Assembly: GCA_963693315.1 (NCBI GenBank)
Contig: OY856187.1
Span: 392,927,366-392,991,365, forward strand
Source of the DNA: Diogma glabrata
Taxonomy: Eukaryota > Arthropoda > Insecta > Diptera > Cylindrotomidae
DNA: 64,000 nucleotides
Reading direction: 5' to 3'
Shown here: one piece after another, positions 53,604-64,000 of the stretch
Layout: every line of letters begins with the position of its first letter
Numbering within the stretch: the stretch's first letter is position 1
Translations under genes and position numbers: made by a program
The notes under the pieces: generated by a model
What the model saw: only the letters and a program-made list of their open reading frames with translations
What the model was told of the DNA's origin: nothing
Databases searched by the model: none

Positions 53604-54987
53604 AACGATATGAGATATAACGAAAATGACCGGCACTCTCACGGTCGCATTTGTTGAGGTAGATCAAAAAAATTTTCTGTACTTGTGTGTTCCAATAATA
53701 TTTTGGAAAAGTTCATGAATCAGCAAAATTCGACACGTGGTTAAGAAATTAGAGGCTTTTTTCTGAAAAAAATTGATTTTTTAAACCGTTATAACGACCG
53801 TTTGAATACTAATATTTCAAAAAATTTAACAAATTTAAACATTTTGGAATTTTTTTTATCAATTTTTTTAAAAATAGTCCTCTGCAGTTAGAGGTTCTTG
53901 AGTGAGCGGCTCCAACAAAAAAGTTTGCAAAAAAAATTTTTTTTGAAACAACCGGCCCTCTCACGGTCGCATTTATAAGGCCAGATCAAAAAACCTTTTC
54001 TAAAAATGTGCGTTTTACTAATATCTTAAACAAGTTCGTAAATCAGCCCAATCCAATACATGATTAAAAAACTAGAGGCTTTATACTAGAAAAAATATTA
54101 TTTTTTATTATTTATCTCATATTTATTTATCTCATATTTTTAAAAACTTCATAAATTTAAAATGCTTGAAACCTTTTTAATCAGTTTCTTTTAAAAAAAG
54201 ACCTCTGTAGTTGAAGGTTTCAGAGTGAACGGCTCCAACAAAAAAGCTTGTAAAACACAAAATGCGTTTGAATCAACCGGCGCTCTCACGGTTGCATTTG
54301 TGGAGCCAGATCAAAAAACCTTTCTTAAAAATGTGTGTTTTATTAATATCTTAGACAAGTTCGTAAATCAGAAAAATCTGACACATGATTAAGGAACTAT
54401 AGGCTTTATACTAGAAAAAAAGTGTTTTTTTTAATTCGTTATAACGGCCGTTTGGATACTAATATTTTTAAAATCTTCATAAATTTAGAGTCTGTGGAAA
54501 CATTTTAATCCGTTTCTTATAAATATAAACCTCTGCAGTTAGAGGTTTTTGACTTGTTAGCTTCAACAAAAAAGTTTGCAACAATCCCCAACTACAATTT
54601 CCAAAAACCTTATAACAGTCAATGTCAACCTTATAACAGTCAAAAAATAAAAGATTTGAATAGAAGAAATTTATTTTTTTTTCTTAGAAATAAACTATTT
54701 TGATATTTTGCAGTAATTGCACGACATATGATGTAGAGTAGGTTTGTGTCATGAATTATCACACACATGTTCTGTGGTAGATTTGATATTTGTTTGTTGC
54801 AAAATTGGATAGATATAATTTTGCTTGTAGGTAGCTAATTTTCTTTTTAAAACTTGTTCGATATCTGTTTGAAATTAGTTTGTTTTGTTTAAACTAATCT
54901 GATACATCAGATTCTACTGGCACACAAAACTGTCTGATCTCGAAATCTACCTATTTCTAGCGGATATACCTGCCGCTTGGACTTTTT
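53601..54987 (-). repeat. Dispersed repeat A, copy 3, with three ~325-bp tandem units
   Basis: Inverse of the 7.5-kb and 17.0-kb copies. CTCTCACGGT(C/T)GCATTT recurs at about 53636, 53957 and 54284, each followed by an AGATCAAAAAA block, AACTAGAGGC-like and CTCTGCAGTTAGAGG-like motifs. So this copy has three units where copy 2 has one and copy 1 two. The outer end GCCGCTTGGAC matches the start of copy 2. Confidence 0.8.
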
Positions 54988-55157
54988 TATATACCAAATC
55001 AACATGTTGACTGCCATTATTACTTAATAAAATAGCTTTTATACCCTTAAATCACATGTGGGCTGTTTTTTTTTACTTTTGTCTAAATTTTTGAAGGACA
55101 TGATGTATGTAGCGATCTGTTATTGTTGGTTTACTTTTATTTATCAATGGTTGTGAT

Positions 55158-55240
55158 TGAGCCCCTGCTATTGATATATGAGATAACGTGAGACACCACA
55201 TACCAATGGAAATAGTAGTGAGATATTACCAACCATGGTG
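55158..55240 (+). repeat. Dispersed repeat R, copy 2, first part
   Basis: CCCCTGCTATTG, AACGTGAGA, CACATACCAATGG and CCATGGTGATA match 25555-25650. Homology stops abruptly at GGTGATA, where the tRNA-like sequence starts. Confidence 0.6.
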
Positions 55241-55311
55241 ATAGTTTAAAGTTCATAAGCATGACACTTTTAATTTCAGGGTCGTAGATTCGAGCCCCAC
55301 ATTGGGCGCCA
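55241..55311 (+). tRNA. tRNA-Lys-derived pseudogene (retroposed)
   Basis: From AAGCATGACACTTTTAATTT through CAGGGTCGTAGATTCGAGCC and CCACATTGGGCGCCA the sequence follows eukaryotic tRNA-Lys over the anticodon arm, variable loop, T arm and acceptor 3' strand. The anticodon loop CTTTTAA would give UUU. The B box GATTCGAGCCC is close to consensus. A genomically encoded CCA end marks it as a copy of a mature tRNA and not a tRNA gene. The 5' acceptor strand does not pair and the A box is degraded, so a functional tRNA is unlikely. On the minus strand the same bases read as a tRNA-Lys primer-binding site (TGGCGCCCAATGTGGGGC), an alternative reading. Confidence 0.7.
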
Positions 55312-55515
55312 ATTTGTAACCAGTGGCTGTTTGAAGGTCAGGATTATCATAAGCAATCCTGATGCCTTGAGAATGCCTGTATCTTGAATTTGTTTTGACT
55401 AGCTTCAGTAAACGGATTTGGAAATTATATATTCAGCCCTTTACAAACGCTGGATACCCGCGAAAAGTTTTAAATGAACGGAAACAAAGAGAGGAAATAA
55501 ACCAAACTAAACTAA
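55312..55515 (+). repeat. Possible body and tail of a tRNA-Lys SINE
   Basis: The 200 bp after CCA are less AT-rich than the surroundings (GGTCAGGATTATC, GGATACCCGCGAAAAG). They end in an A-rich stretch of AAACTAAACTAAA type, consistent with a SINE body and tail. No second copy lies in this window to prove it. Confidence 0.4.
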
Positions 55516-55754
55516 AGGCCATAACATCAAACTAACACTATCTAATGTTAATAAAAGAATCTAAGCTCACTTCATGATTTCTTTTGGATCCAGTGTCATA
55601 CTAAATAAATTTAACAACTAATGTTAATGACTAAGTTATTATAACTATGTGAAGTGTCGAATGTTACACCATTTGTGGATGATCTTGCAAATGATTTTCA
55701 TTACAATTTATTATTGTTTGTAATAAAACTACCACTTTTACGATGATGGTTATC

Positions 55755-56110
55755 ACAAAATTTAAATAAGTGATAATTGAATAATTCGATTCAAAAATAT
55801 CGTTGCACCAAAATAAATAGGCGATTGTTATAATGCCACGCAAAAATTATTGTTGCACTCATAAAAATAGAAGATTGTTGAATATTATTATTATTGCAAC
55901 AAAGTAAATAGGTGATCGATAAAAATTAGCATAACACTAAATCATTGCATCAAAAAAACAAGTATTTGTCGAGTAATATCATAAATTAATCGTTGCATCA
56001 AAATAAATAGGTGATTGATGAAAATAAATATAACAAAACAAAATTGCATCAAAAAAATAAGTCACTGACGAATAATATGGTAAAAGCTGCAAAAAAAAAT
56101 TTGGTGATTA
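55755..56110. repeat. Minisatellite, ~60-bp units
   Basis: About six diverged units of GTTGCATCAAAATAAATAGG followed by TGATTGATGAA and an AT-rich spacer. Confidence 0.75.
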
Positions 56111-56559
56111 TTGAATAAAAATTAAAATTATCTAAATCTGTTAAATTAATATCTAAGTTGACAAAAATTCGTTAAACCACCTTCAATCGATGATGACTAC
56201 GACATATTTTATTTTGTTCACATGCATTAATAAATTGGAATGCAATATTTGTTAATGCTAATCCAATTACTAATCAACTAGTTAATTTTGATTGATTTAT
56301 CAATCCATGGTACGCAGATAAGAAGATATATGCACTTCTATTTTCCATATTTGAATTATATTTTTGTGTTACCTTTAGTGAATGATAAATATATTATTTT
56401 TTACGTTTGTTATTTAAACACACATTTTTATTAAAATTAAAACTATTTTGATTTATAGATTCTAAATATTTAGTTTCTAAAGCTCCATTCAGTCCCTCAA
56501 TCTTAGTTATGAAGTAGTCCTTAATGATGGCAATAAAACTAAGATATATAGCTTTATTG

Positions 56560-56765
56560 CTGTGCTTTATCATTGAAGGATATTGTGCACTGAGGCAAAC
56601 ACAAGACCTAGGAATATGCCACAAGCTTATTGATTGGTAATCCAATTTTAGTTTTGAACCTCAAAATTTAAAAAAAATATACTTTATGAACATGTCAATT
56701 ATTGGCCTATGTCATATTTTATTATGTGATACAATTTTTTGTTAAATTATTCATTTTTAAAAAAT
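56560..56765 (+). repeat. Dispersed repeat R, copy 2, second part
   Basis: TTTATCATTGAA, TTGGTAATCCAATTTTAGTTTTG-like and ATTGGCCTATGTCATATTTT match 25780-25985. With 55158-55240 it rebuilds one repeat interrupted by about 1.3 kb. Confidence 0.6.
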
Positions 56766-58238
56766 AACATAAAACGTAATGGAAAAATTAATATTTATTA
56801 TTACCTTGGTTCTGCTTCAATTCAATAAGAACAGTTATTTATTTTTCATTCGGCCATTTCTAGTCAAAGGTTATCTACCAGAAATGCTTTCCAGTACATT
56901 TCTCTAACGAATTAGGTAGAAAGCGAACGATTTTCTTTTTTTTTCCTATATAAAAAATCCCAAACCCCTTTTTTGAAAATTTTGAATTTAATGTTAGGTG
57001 CAATGTATTTTACCATACTAAAATTCACATTATGAAAAGAACTCGAAATTTAATTTATCATGTATTCAGATGTTCCGGATGTGCAAACTTTGACACTTCC
57101 TTCATAGGTGATATAATTGCATTCGCTAGAACTTGGCTTCCCTTCCTAAGCCTAGGCAGCTCAAATGCTAAATCAGATTCATTTCTTAAAATTCTCAAAC
57201 CTTTACCTCGTTCCTTAAAAGAACTTTTTCCAGTTCTAGCATACAATAATAGACTGCAACGGAGCTGTTTCCCTGTAAAAGTCATTGGTCTAAATAGCTG
57301 GCTTCTACATGAATCAATGTATCCAATATAAATAATCATTTCTCTATATTTAATTCTCACTAAAGCAATTGGCTGTTAATTTTGCTTGTACGCAAATCAA
57401 TGCATGCAGAGCAACTAATCGTTTTTTTATTGATTTTTTCTTTTCACCCGGTTTGGAAAGTTTTTTTTTAAATTTTCCATCTCATTTTTGTATACTGTTG
57501 ATTCATGAAATTTTCTTTATAGCTACTTGCACCTTCTGAAATGAGGACAGTCAATCCTGTTGAAATATAAAGGTTAGTTAGTGAATATCAACAAAAAATC
57601 TTCTTATGTTAGGAACATTAAAAAAACTAAAATTGGTTTGTACAGTCAAATTAATAAAATTCTTTTGTGTAGTTAATTTAAACTAAGAAAAAAATTTTGA
57701 TGGGAAAGGAAATAATTTTTTTGTTTGTTTCGTTAATATTTTGTAAATGGAGTTACTAAATTATTAACAAAATTATACATAAAATATTTCTATTCTGTGT
57801 GATTGTTGTCAAACTAACCAAATAACTAAAACATTATTATGAAACTGTTTCTAAAACTGGAAAGAAAGAAAAGTTAATCAATTATTTAGTAAAGATTATT
57901 TTGTCTACATATTGTGATATTTACATTGAAAAAAAAATTGAAACGAAAACTACCACGAAATTTCGACATGAAGGTGTTATATTTACTTTTTTATTTTTAT
58001 GTGTTTTGACCTATCAAAAGTAGAATCTCAAGAAGACAACCAAGATTTTAGATGATATTCACGATATCGTTTAACATTGACGTCTTGGTTTCGAATTATT
58101 TTGGATGATATGAAGTTTTTTTTTCACATAACGGGACATTTGAAGCCACAAAAAATTATATCAAGAATAGTTATAACAAAAATGTATGTATAAACATAAC
58201 AAAACCAAAAGCGTTAAGAAACAAAATAATAGTACATT
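56766..58238. other. Mostly AT-rich; unexplained non-repetitive block at 57.03-57.36 kb
   Basis: At 57032-57331 (plus, 99 codons) and 57360-57058 (minus, 100 codons) frames are open on both strands through less AT-rich DNA. The plus frame has CSGCANFD, the minus frame RTGKSSFKERGKGLRILRNE. I recognise neither. It may be an old exon or transposon fragment. Confidence 0.3.
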
Positions 58239-58363
58239 ATGATGCAAGGACTTGGAAAGGAAAGCTAAGGTTTTAGGACATATATGGAGTTTGCGAATCG
58301 AGGCGTTAGCCGAGATTTGCACCTTCATTAAGTCCAAAATGGCTTACGTCCTTGCATCATATA
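58239..58363. repeat. Short inverted-repeat element ATGATGCAAGGAC
   Basis: ATGATGCAAGGAC at 58239 and GTCCTTGCATCAT at 58348-58360 are exact inverses about 95 bp apart, with further weak pairing (AAGTCC/GGACTT). It could be a minimal MITE. Confidence 0.5.
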
Positions 58364-58453
58364 CTTTTTTTTATTCGCCGCAAGTAAAATATTTAAAAAA
58401 AAAATTGATTATTTCATACTGATATCTAAAACGACATTTTTCGGATTATTTAT

Positions 58454-58537
58454 GGTACAAAAAGTTGAACTTTAATGTCCTAGGACTTTATAAAATTTTA
58501 TAAAGTCCTAGGACGTTAAAGTTCAACTTTTTGTACC
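58454..58537. repeat. 84-bp near-perfect palindrome
   Basis: GGTACAAAAAGTTGAACTTT and AATGTCCTAGGACTTTATAAAA are followed directly by the inverse. The centre is AAAATTTT at 58492-58499, there is no loop, and only one mismatch lies in 42 paired positions. As RNA or single-stranded DNA it would form a very stable hairpin. Confidence 0.9.
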
Positions 58538-58539
58538 GC

Positions 58540-59060
58540 TTCACGGTTACAGAATTTGGCTGCAGTATGAAATAAAATTTTGTATTTATCTCAAACGAAA
58601 AGTGTTTTTAAAGGTACTCACTAGTAATTTCGGCCTCGGCTAGACGCTTTGGCCGTAAACAACTAGCTCGTACTTTAAAGTTTCACTTTTCGTTCTAGAT
58701 AAATAAATAACTATTAATCTAAATCAAAATTAAAAATTTTATAAATTTTAAAATAAAAGTATATTGAACAATTAGGCTTTGACCAGTATATTTGTTATTT
58801 CTTTTAATACAAATCAAATAGCTATGACAACAAAGAATAACAATTGTATTTTAATTGGATTAGGAAATTTTGAATCGAAAGGTTGCTTTGATAAAAAATT
58901 TCCATGTTTTATAGAATTTAAACAAATACAAATGTTTTTTACTGTTTTTAACGTAACTATGATAACAAAATATAAGTTTAAAAAATGACAATTTAAGGCC
59001 GCAAATCACAGCATTAAAGTAACACTTTAATATGTAGACGAATAAAAAATATTTTTATTA
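58540..59060. repeat. Diverged relative of insertion B
   Basis: ATGACAACAAAGAATAA and GGTTGCTTTGATAAAAAATTT match 8027-8090 of insertion B in the same orientation. The end (ATTAAAGTAACACTTTAAT, 59012-59030) is a small palindrome resembling the hairpin at 8.22-8.34 kb. A GC-richer patch (CGGCCTCGGCTAGACGC) at 58640 is unexplained. Confidence 0.5.
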
Positions 59061-59235
59061 TCACTTAAATTCGAAAAATTTTGACATTTAAAACTATGTA
59101 GCAAAAAATATGATTCTTTTCGTGATAAATTGCTGCATATATGGTACTTCGAAAAATGATGATTTTTTTTATCACGCTGTCTCGACCGACCACTAGGATT
59201 CTATCTGTTATATTGTATCTGTATTAATTTCATTG

Positions 59236-61585
59236 TAGACCGGGAGGCAGCGTTGCATTTTCGTTAGTGAATTGACGCCGATTGAATTTAATTTTTATAG
59301 GTAGATTAATTATTTGTGAAGTAGAAAATAAGAGTCAGCCGTCAGACTTGCGGGGGGTGTGGTTGTGGGGGAGTTTTAACCTTGTAAAAAAAACGAATTC
59401 CAAAAGTAATTTGATGCCGCTTCAAAATTTGTATGATGCATGTTTACACCATAACAATTGAAAAAAAAGTCGTCAGTTGATTGGCGGATGGGGGATTATA
59501 CGTCAGCTCCTCGTGTACATCAGTATAAAAATGCAATATAGTCAAGACCTTTCTGCATAGGATCTTGATGAAACTTTGGCAAATGATCCAGGTTCACTTG
59601 AAAATGGAAAATCTGAATTAATTTTAAATTTGGACAAAATGGCGGGGGGGTCTCCCGAACACCTCTAAATTTAAATCTTCAATAACTTCTAATCCCGACT
59701 TATGATCTTATGGAAACTTGGTATATAAATTTTTAGTACTGTTTCCAATATTTCTGCGTACCAACTTCCGGTTTGACAGTTCCGGTTAAAAAGTTTTTTT
59801 CCAGGTGTTTATCCCTACTGTAGCCTACAATTACCGATCGATTTTCATGAAACGTTGGTAAACGCTTTCAAGTAAAATGAAAAACATTTTGTTAGCTTTT
59901 GGAGTACATTGGATAAAGGGTTGGGGGGTCCACCATACAACAGATGGTTTTTTTCCACAATGTTTTTTATGTTTGTTGGGAGCATAAAACAATCGTTCGG
60001 GAATGAATTTTGACGACACTTTGGAAAAAGATGCAAATATGTATGGCAAGAAACTGATTAGTTTTTTAGCGATAGTGAACAAAGTGGTGGGGGTCTCCCA
60101 AATACCTGTTCTTTTTAAAGCTTAATAACATTTGTACCTGATAATCGAATTAGATGAAACTTAGTACATAAACATTTGGTACGGTTCACAACAGTTCTGC
60201 ATCCCAACTTCCGGCTTTTCATTTCCGGTAAAAAATTTCGGTTCGTAATTTTTTGAAGTTTTTTCACTGCCTACAATAATGAAGTGATTATGATGAAACT
60301 TATGGAGAAAGTTTCTATTAGTGAAAAATAGTTATCATCTTTCGGGACACATTGATCAAAGTGGCGGGGTCTACCATAAATCTGCTGACTTTTCGCACTT
60401 GGTTTTTAAAGTTTGTTGGGAGCATACAGACTTCATTTATTAATCAATTTTAGTGACACTTTGAAAAAATATGGAGACTTAAATGACAAAAAACTGATTA
60501 GTTTTTGGACAATATTGAGATAAGTGGTGGAGGGCCTCCCGAACACCTGCTTATTGTGTTGCAATGTTTGTTGGGAGTACCAAACATTTTTACCGGAAAT
60601 GAAAAACCGGAAGTTGGGATGCAGAACTTTTGTGAACCGTACCAAACGTTTATGTACCAAGTGTCATCCAATTCGTTTATCAGGTGCAGATGTTATTAAG
60701 CTTTAAAAAAAACAGGTGTTTAGGTGACCCCTCACAACTTGGCTCACTATCGCTCAAAAAATAATCAGTTTCTTGCCATACATATTTGCATCTTTTTGCA
60801 AAGTGTCGTCAAAATTCATTCCCGAACGAATGTTTTATGCTCCCAACAAACATAAAAAACATTGTGGAAAAAACCATCTGTTGTATGGTGGACCCCCCAA
60901 CCCTTTATCCAATGTACTCCAAAAGCTAACAAAATGTTTTTCATGTTACTTGAAAGCGTTTACCAACGTTTCATGAACATCGATCGGTAATTGTAGGCTA
61001 CAGTAGGGATAAACACCTGGAAAAAAACTTTTTAACCGGAAGTGTCAAACCGGAAGTTAGTACGCAGAAATATTGGAAACAGTATTAAAAATTTATATAC
61101 CAAGTTTCCATAAGATCATAAGTCGGGATTAGAAGTTATTGAAGATTTAAACTTGGAGGTGTTCGGGAGACCCCCCGCCATTTTGTCCAAATTTAAAATT
61201 AATTCAGATTTTCCATTTTCAAGTGAACCTGGATCATTTGCTAAAGTTTCATCAAGATCCTATGCAGAAAGGTCTTGACTATATTGCATTTTTATACTGA
61301 TGTACACGAGGAGCTGACGTATAATCCCCCATCCGCCAATCAGCTGACGACTTTTTTTTCAATTGTTATGGTGTAAACATGCATCATACAAATTTTGAAG
61401 TGGCATCAAATTACTTTTGGAATTCGTTTTTTTTTACCAGTTTAAAAGTCTCCCACAACCACACCCCCCACTACTTTAGCAGCTGACCGCCAAATTTATT
61501 ATCAGCTGGAGTTAATTAATTAAAATAAATAAAAATCAACCGGCATCAAATGACTTTTTCATTTGCAACGCTGCCTCCCGGTCTA
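59236..61585. mobile_element. 2.35-kb palindromic element with TAGACCGGGAGG ends
   Basis: TAGACCGGGAGGCAGCGTTG and its exact inverse bound the element. The arms (about 1.1 kb each) are inverted copies with few differences over long stretches: GATCCAGGTTCACTTGAAAA, GGAGCTGACGTATAATCCCC, AGAAACTGATTAGTTTTTTA. Each arm holds repeated modules of the type GGTCTCCCGAACACCTC followed by a TTTCCGGTTTGACAGTTCCG-like block, at about 59648, 60087 and 60533 and inverted on the right. The centre is near 60410. No transposase frame is visible; frames of 60-83 codons occur symmetrically and are not credible genes. It resembles Foldback-type elements. Confidence 0.85.
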
Positions 61586-61599
61586 TTGTTTTTTATATC

Positions 61600-62215
61600 A
61601 ATTATAATATTTCGAACAAAGTCAGCAGTTTTATTGTTTCAATTTAGATAGTACCCACAGCTTGAGTATATGCGGTTACGATTTTGGTTACATCACTTGT
61701 CATATTTTTACCAATTTCAACAGACGTGTTTGCATCAGTTATATTATTGCCAACAAGCTCAGCAATAACCGACATCTTAATTTTTTTTTGCATCAGTTAT
61801 TTTATATGATACTAATCATTTTAGCAGTTGCCGACATTCGGTTAAGTTACGTCAATTATTATAATTCAGAGAAGTTCAACAATAACTTCATTTTATGGTC
61901 ATATCATTTATTATAACTCTAACCATTGCAAACATTTGGGTTATATTAGTTATATTAATCCTACCAATGGCAACAATTGGCGACATAAATTTAGTTACAT
62001 GAGGTTTATTCTGTCACTAACAAATAAAACATTTTCATTACATTGTTTGAAATATTAACACCAAATTAAATCATTAGTCATTACCAACATCAATCTTATC
62101 ACATCAGTTTTATTTATTATTTCTAACAAATTCAGCATTTTTTATTACATTGTTTGAAATAATGCCAACAACTTAAAGAATTGTCGACAACATTTTTGTT
62201 ACATCATTCAATATT
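61600..62215. repeat. Degenerate minisatellite, ~65-75-bp units
   Basis: About eight units with CATCAGTTATATTATT, CTAACAAATTCAGCA and TTGCCGACAT...GTTAC in order, strongly diverged. Confidence 0.65.
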
Positions 62216-63970
62216 TTGCATAATTTGTCCATCGATCTTATGTTTGAGTTGGTGAATTTGATCTAGTTTTCGAAAGCATGAGGAGTTGGAGCCAGAACAA
62301 TCATGGGGTTAGGAAACATTTAAGTAATTTTTTATATTTTTTATATTTATACTTTATTATATTATATTCAATGTGTAATTAACAGTTGTATTGTTGATGG
62401 TGTGATGATCTTGATGATCTTCTTCAGCCTAATGGGTCACCAGAGTTCCTGTTCTTCCTTCTTTTCGTTTACTCTGTCTCATTTGCGTGCAAATATGATT
62501 ATTTGTACTGAGATAAGGAGGATATTATTGTTTAAAATCACATGGTTGATAATTTTAACTCATCCTGGCATGCAGTCCTCCGTTTGCTTCTTGTTAGTGG
62601 CTCGCCTGGTTTAGTGTTGATTGCAAGGCTTCTGATGTATTTTTTCTTAGAAGAGGTGGTCATTGGTGTAATTATTAATCTGCTCGAGACGCACTCGATA
62701 TCGATTCTATGATTCTAAACTAGATGCAGTCATATTGTTTTGACTTATACAATATAAATTAGTGTAAATGTAAATTGAATCATTTCATTTTTTAGTATAA
62801 ATAATTGTTTAAAAACTCGTTCTTTTTTTATACTATGAAAGTTGTTACACTGATTTGCTACCAATTATAATATATTTAGTAGAATTAAAAATTTAAACAA
62901 ATAAGAAATATACCATAATAACAAAATTTATTTAAACACTGAGTAAAAACAAACAAATTTTGACGTTTCTTAAAACTATACAGTGGTAATATATTTCCTC
63001 ATATATTGAAGAGATACAATTTATAATATGCTGTCTACCATCTACTGGTAATCAATTTTTGAATAATAATTTATTTGAAAATGCAGGCAAACTCTTGAAA
63101 AATAGAGGAGAACCAATGTAAGAAAAATATATATATTGAAGTCCATCAATTCTGTTGTATAAGTTAGATAGAAAAAAACTATTAAATTTGCCTTCTTAGT
63201 AAAATTGAAACTTTGTGACACGAAAGGTCGTGAAGATTAAAATAAAAATTCAATTTTATATTACCATATGATCATATGATTAAGAAAACAAATAATAAAC
63301 AAATAAACAGAATCAGTGATAATTAAAGTGAATAAATAATTTATTTTATATGTCATTCTTTTTTGCTATTCACGCTATTCACGGATACTTCCCGCTTTCG
63401 AATAAGGGAGTAATAGCAAAAATGAAAACATTTTCTTTGGTATTGAAATTCGTTAAGTCATCAAGTATAAAAATATTATGCTAAGATATATCATACGTAA
63501 AATGTTATAGAATAAAATATATCGGAATTAAAGCAAATTAGTTAAAACATTAAAATCCCAAAACGAATAATTATAGCTTAAACATGTGATTGTGACGTGG
63601 GACGACCTCGCATTGACTTCCGAAAGGTCCCCAAATTGTTCCAAAAATGTTTTTCTAAATTCCTTTTCAATGACACAAATTAGTGTTTAGTGCTTGAATC
63701 CAGCAAAAAAAAAGCAAAAGTAAAAACCTTGAACAGCTGAGGTGATCCCGCAATAAAACCAAACTAGATGTGTCAATCCGGAGACAGATTTAACAAATAT
63801 CAATTGTTAGCTAGCTAAACAGTTTAAGCCGATTGTTTGTTGGCAGTAGAATTCTGTTTTTTTTTTTTCAAAACATTGGATAAAGAAAATTTTCTGCAAT
63901 TACAATACATTTTCTGAATTCTTTTATTAAGAGGGAGCTTAGATTATAAAATACACAGGATAAGTAATAT
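62216..63970. other. AT-rich DNA with an unassigned moderate-GC patch at 62.4-62.65 kb
   Basis: The 62400-62650 patch is open on the plus strand (70 codons, MMILMIFFSLMGHQSS), and its minus strand reads GEPLTRSKRRTACQDELKL in another frame. No family is recognised. The remainder is AT-rich without features. Confidence 0.35.
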
Positions 63971-64000
63971 TGTTTTTCGGCAAACGGCTGCAAAGCTTAC
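63971..64000 (+). repeat. Start of an insertion B copy, cut by the window end
   Basis: GTTTTTCGGCAAACGGCTG then CAAAG matches the left end of insertion B at 7838 with one substitution nearby. Confidence 0.7.

Noticed and set aside
55241..55311. Functional tRNA-Lys gene
   Set aside because: The acceptor stem does not pair, the A box is degraded and CCA is encoded, so it is a retroposed copy.
59831..60976. Symmetric 60-83 codon frames in the 2.35-kb palindrome
   Set aside because: Each appears on both arms because the arms are inverted copies; no domain, and neighbouring modules shift the frame.

Overview
The window is AT-rich, intron-sized eukaryotic DNA built almost entirely from transposable elements, satellites and long (TA)n tracts. 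I find no intact host gene. The element mix points to an arthropod, most likely an insect and plausibly a dipteran: a mariner with a DD34D-type C-terminus, a Tigger/pogo element, jockey-like and 'GYxDDIxLxGR'-type non-LTR retrotransposons, a Penelope-like element with a GIY-YIG domain, an insect-style Helitron N-terminus and an env-less Ty3/gypsy element. The order is inferred from element types only and is uncertain.

Layout. 1-9.4 kb: non-LTR relics, a short MITE, AT-rich minisatellites, a 439-bp foldback MITE, a Helitron scrap, a TACC-rich simple repeat and the first copy of dispersed repeat A. 9.4-12.2 kb: left arm of a pair of roughly 2.9-kb inverted repeats whose right arm is at 38.7-41.8 kb. 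12.2-18.6 kb: a Tigger-like DNA-binding relic, a jockey-like 3' end inserted in a Helitron N-terminal gene, repeat A copy 2 and an internally deleted mariner. 18.6-24.2 kb: a 1.95-kb palindrome made of about 13 units of a 148-bp repeat, then a Penelope-like element framed by 521-bp inverted arms and interrupted by a jockey-like insertion. 24.2-30.2 kb: a Tigger element with clear terminal inverted repeats, holding a broken 3-kb non-LTR element. 30.2-38.7 kb: (TA)n tracts and a second array of the 148-bp family, present twice around a 200-N gap. The two copies run exactly to the gap edges and look like unmerged contig ends, not biology. 41.9-48.5 kb: a near-identical nested inverted repeat and two LINE 3' fragments. 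48.66-53.51 kb: the youngest element, a Ty3/gypsy retrotransposon with identical 202-bp LTRs and a 1,181-codon gag-pol frame that lacks part of its integrase. 53.6-64 kb: repeat A copy 3, a tRNA-Lys-derived retroposon, minisatellites, a perfect 84-bp hairpin, a 2.35-kb palindromic element and further AT-rich DNA.

How the parts relate. TA-targeting elements (mariner, Tigger, the TTAGGGTGG-ended arrays) and the gypsy element all sit in or beside (TA)n tracts, so these tracts appear to act as recurrent landing sites, with nesting building up the region. Only the gypsy gag-pol is a long open frame; every other coding region is broken, truncated or internally deleted.
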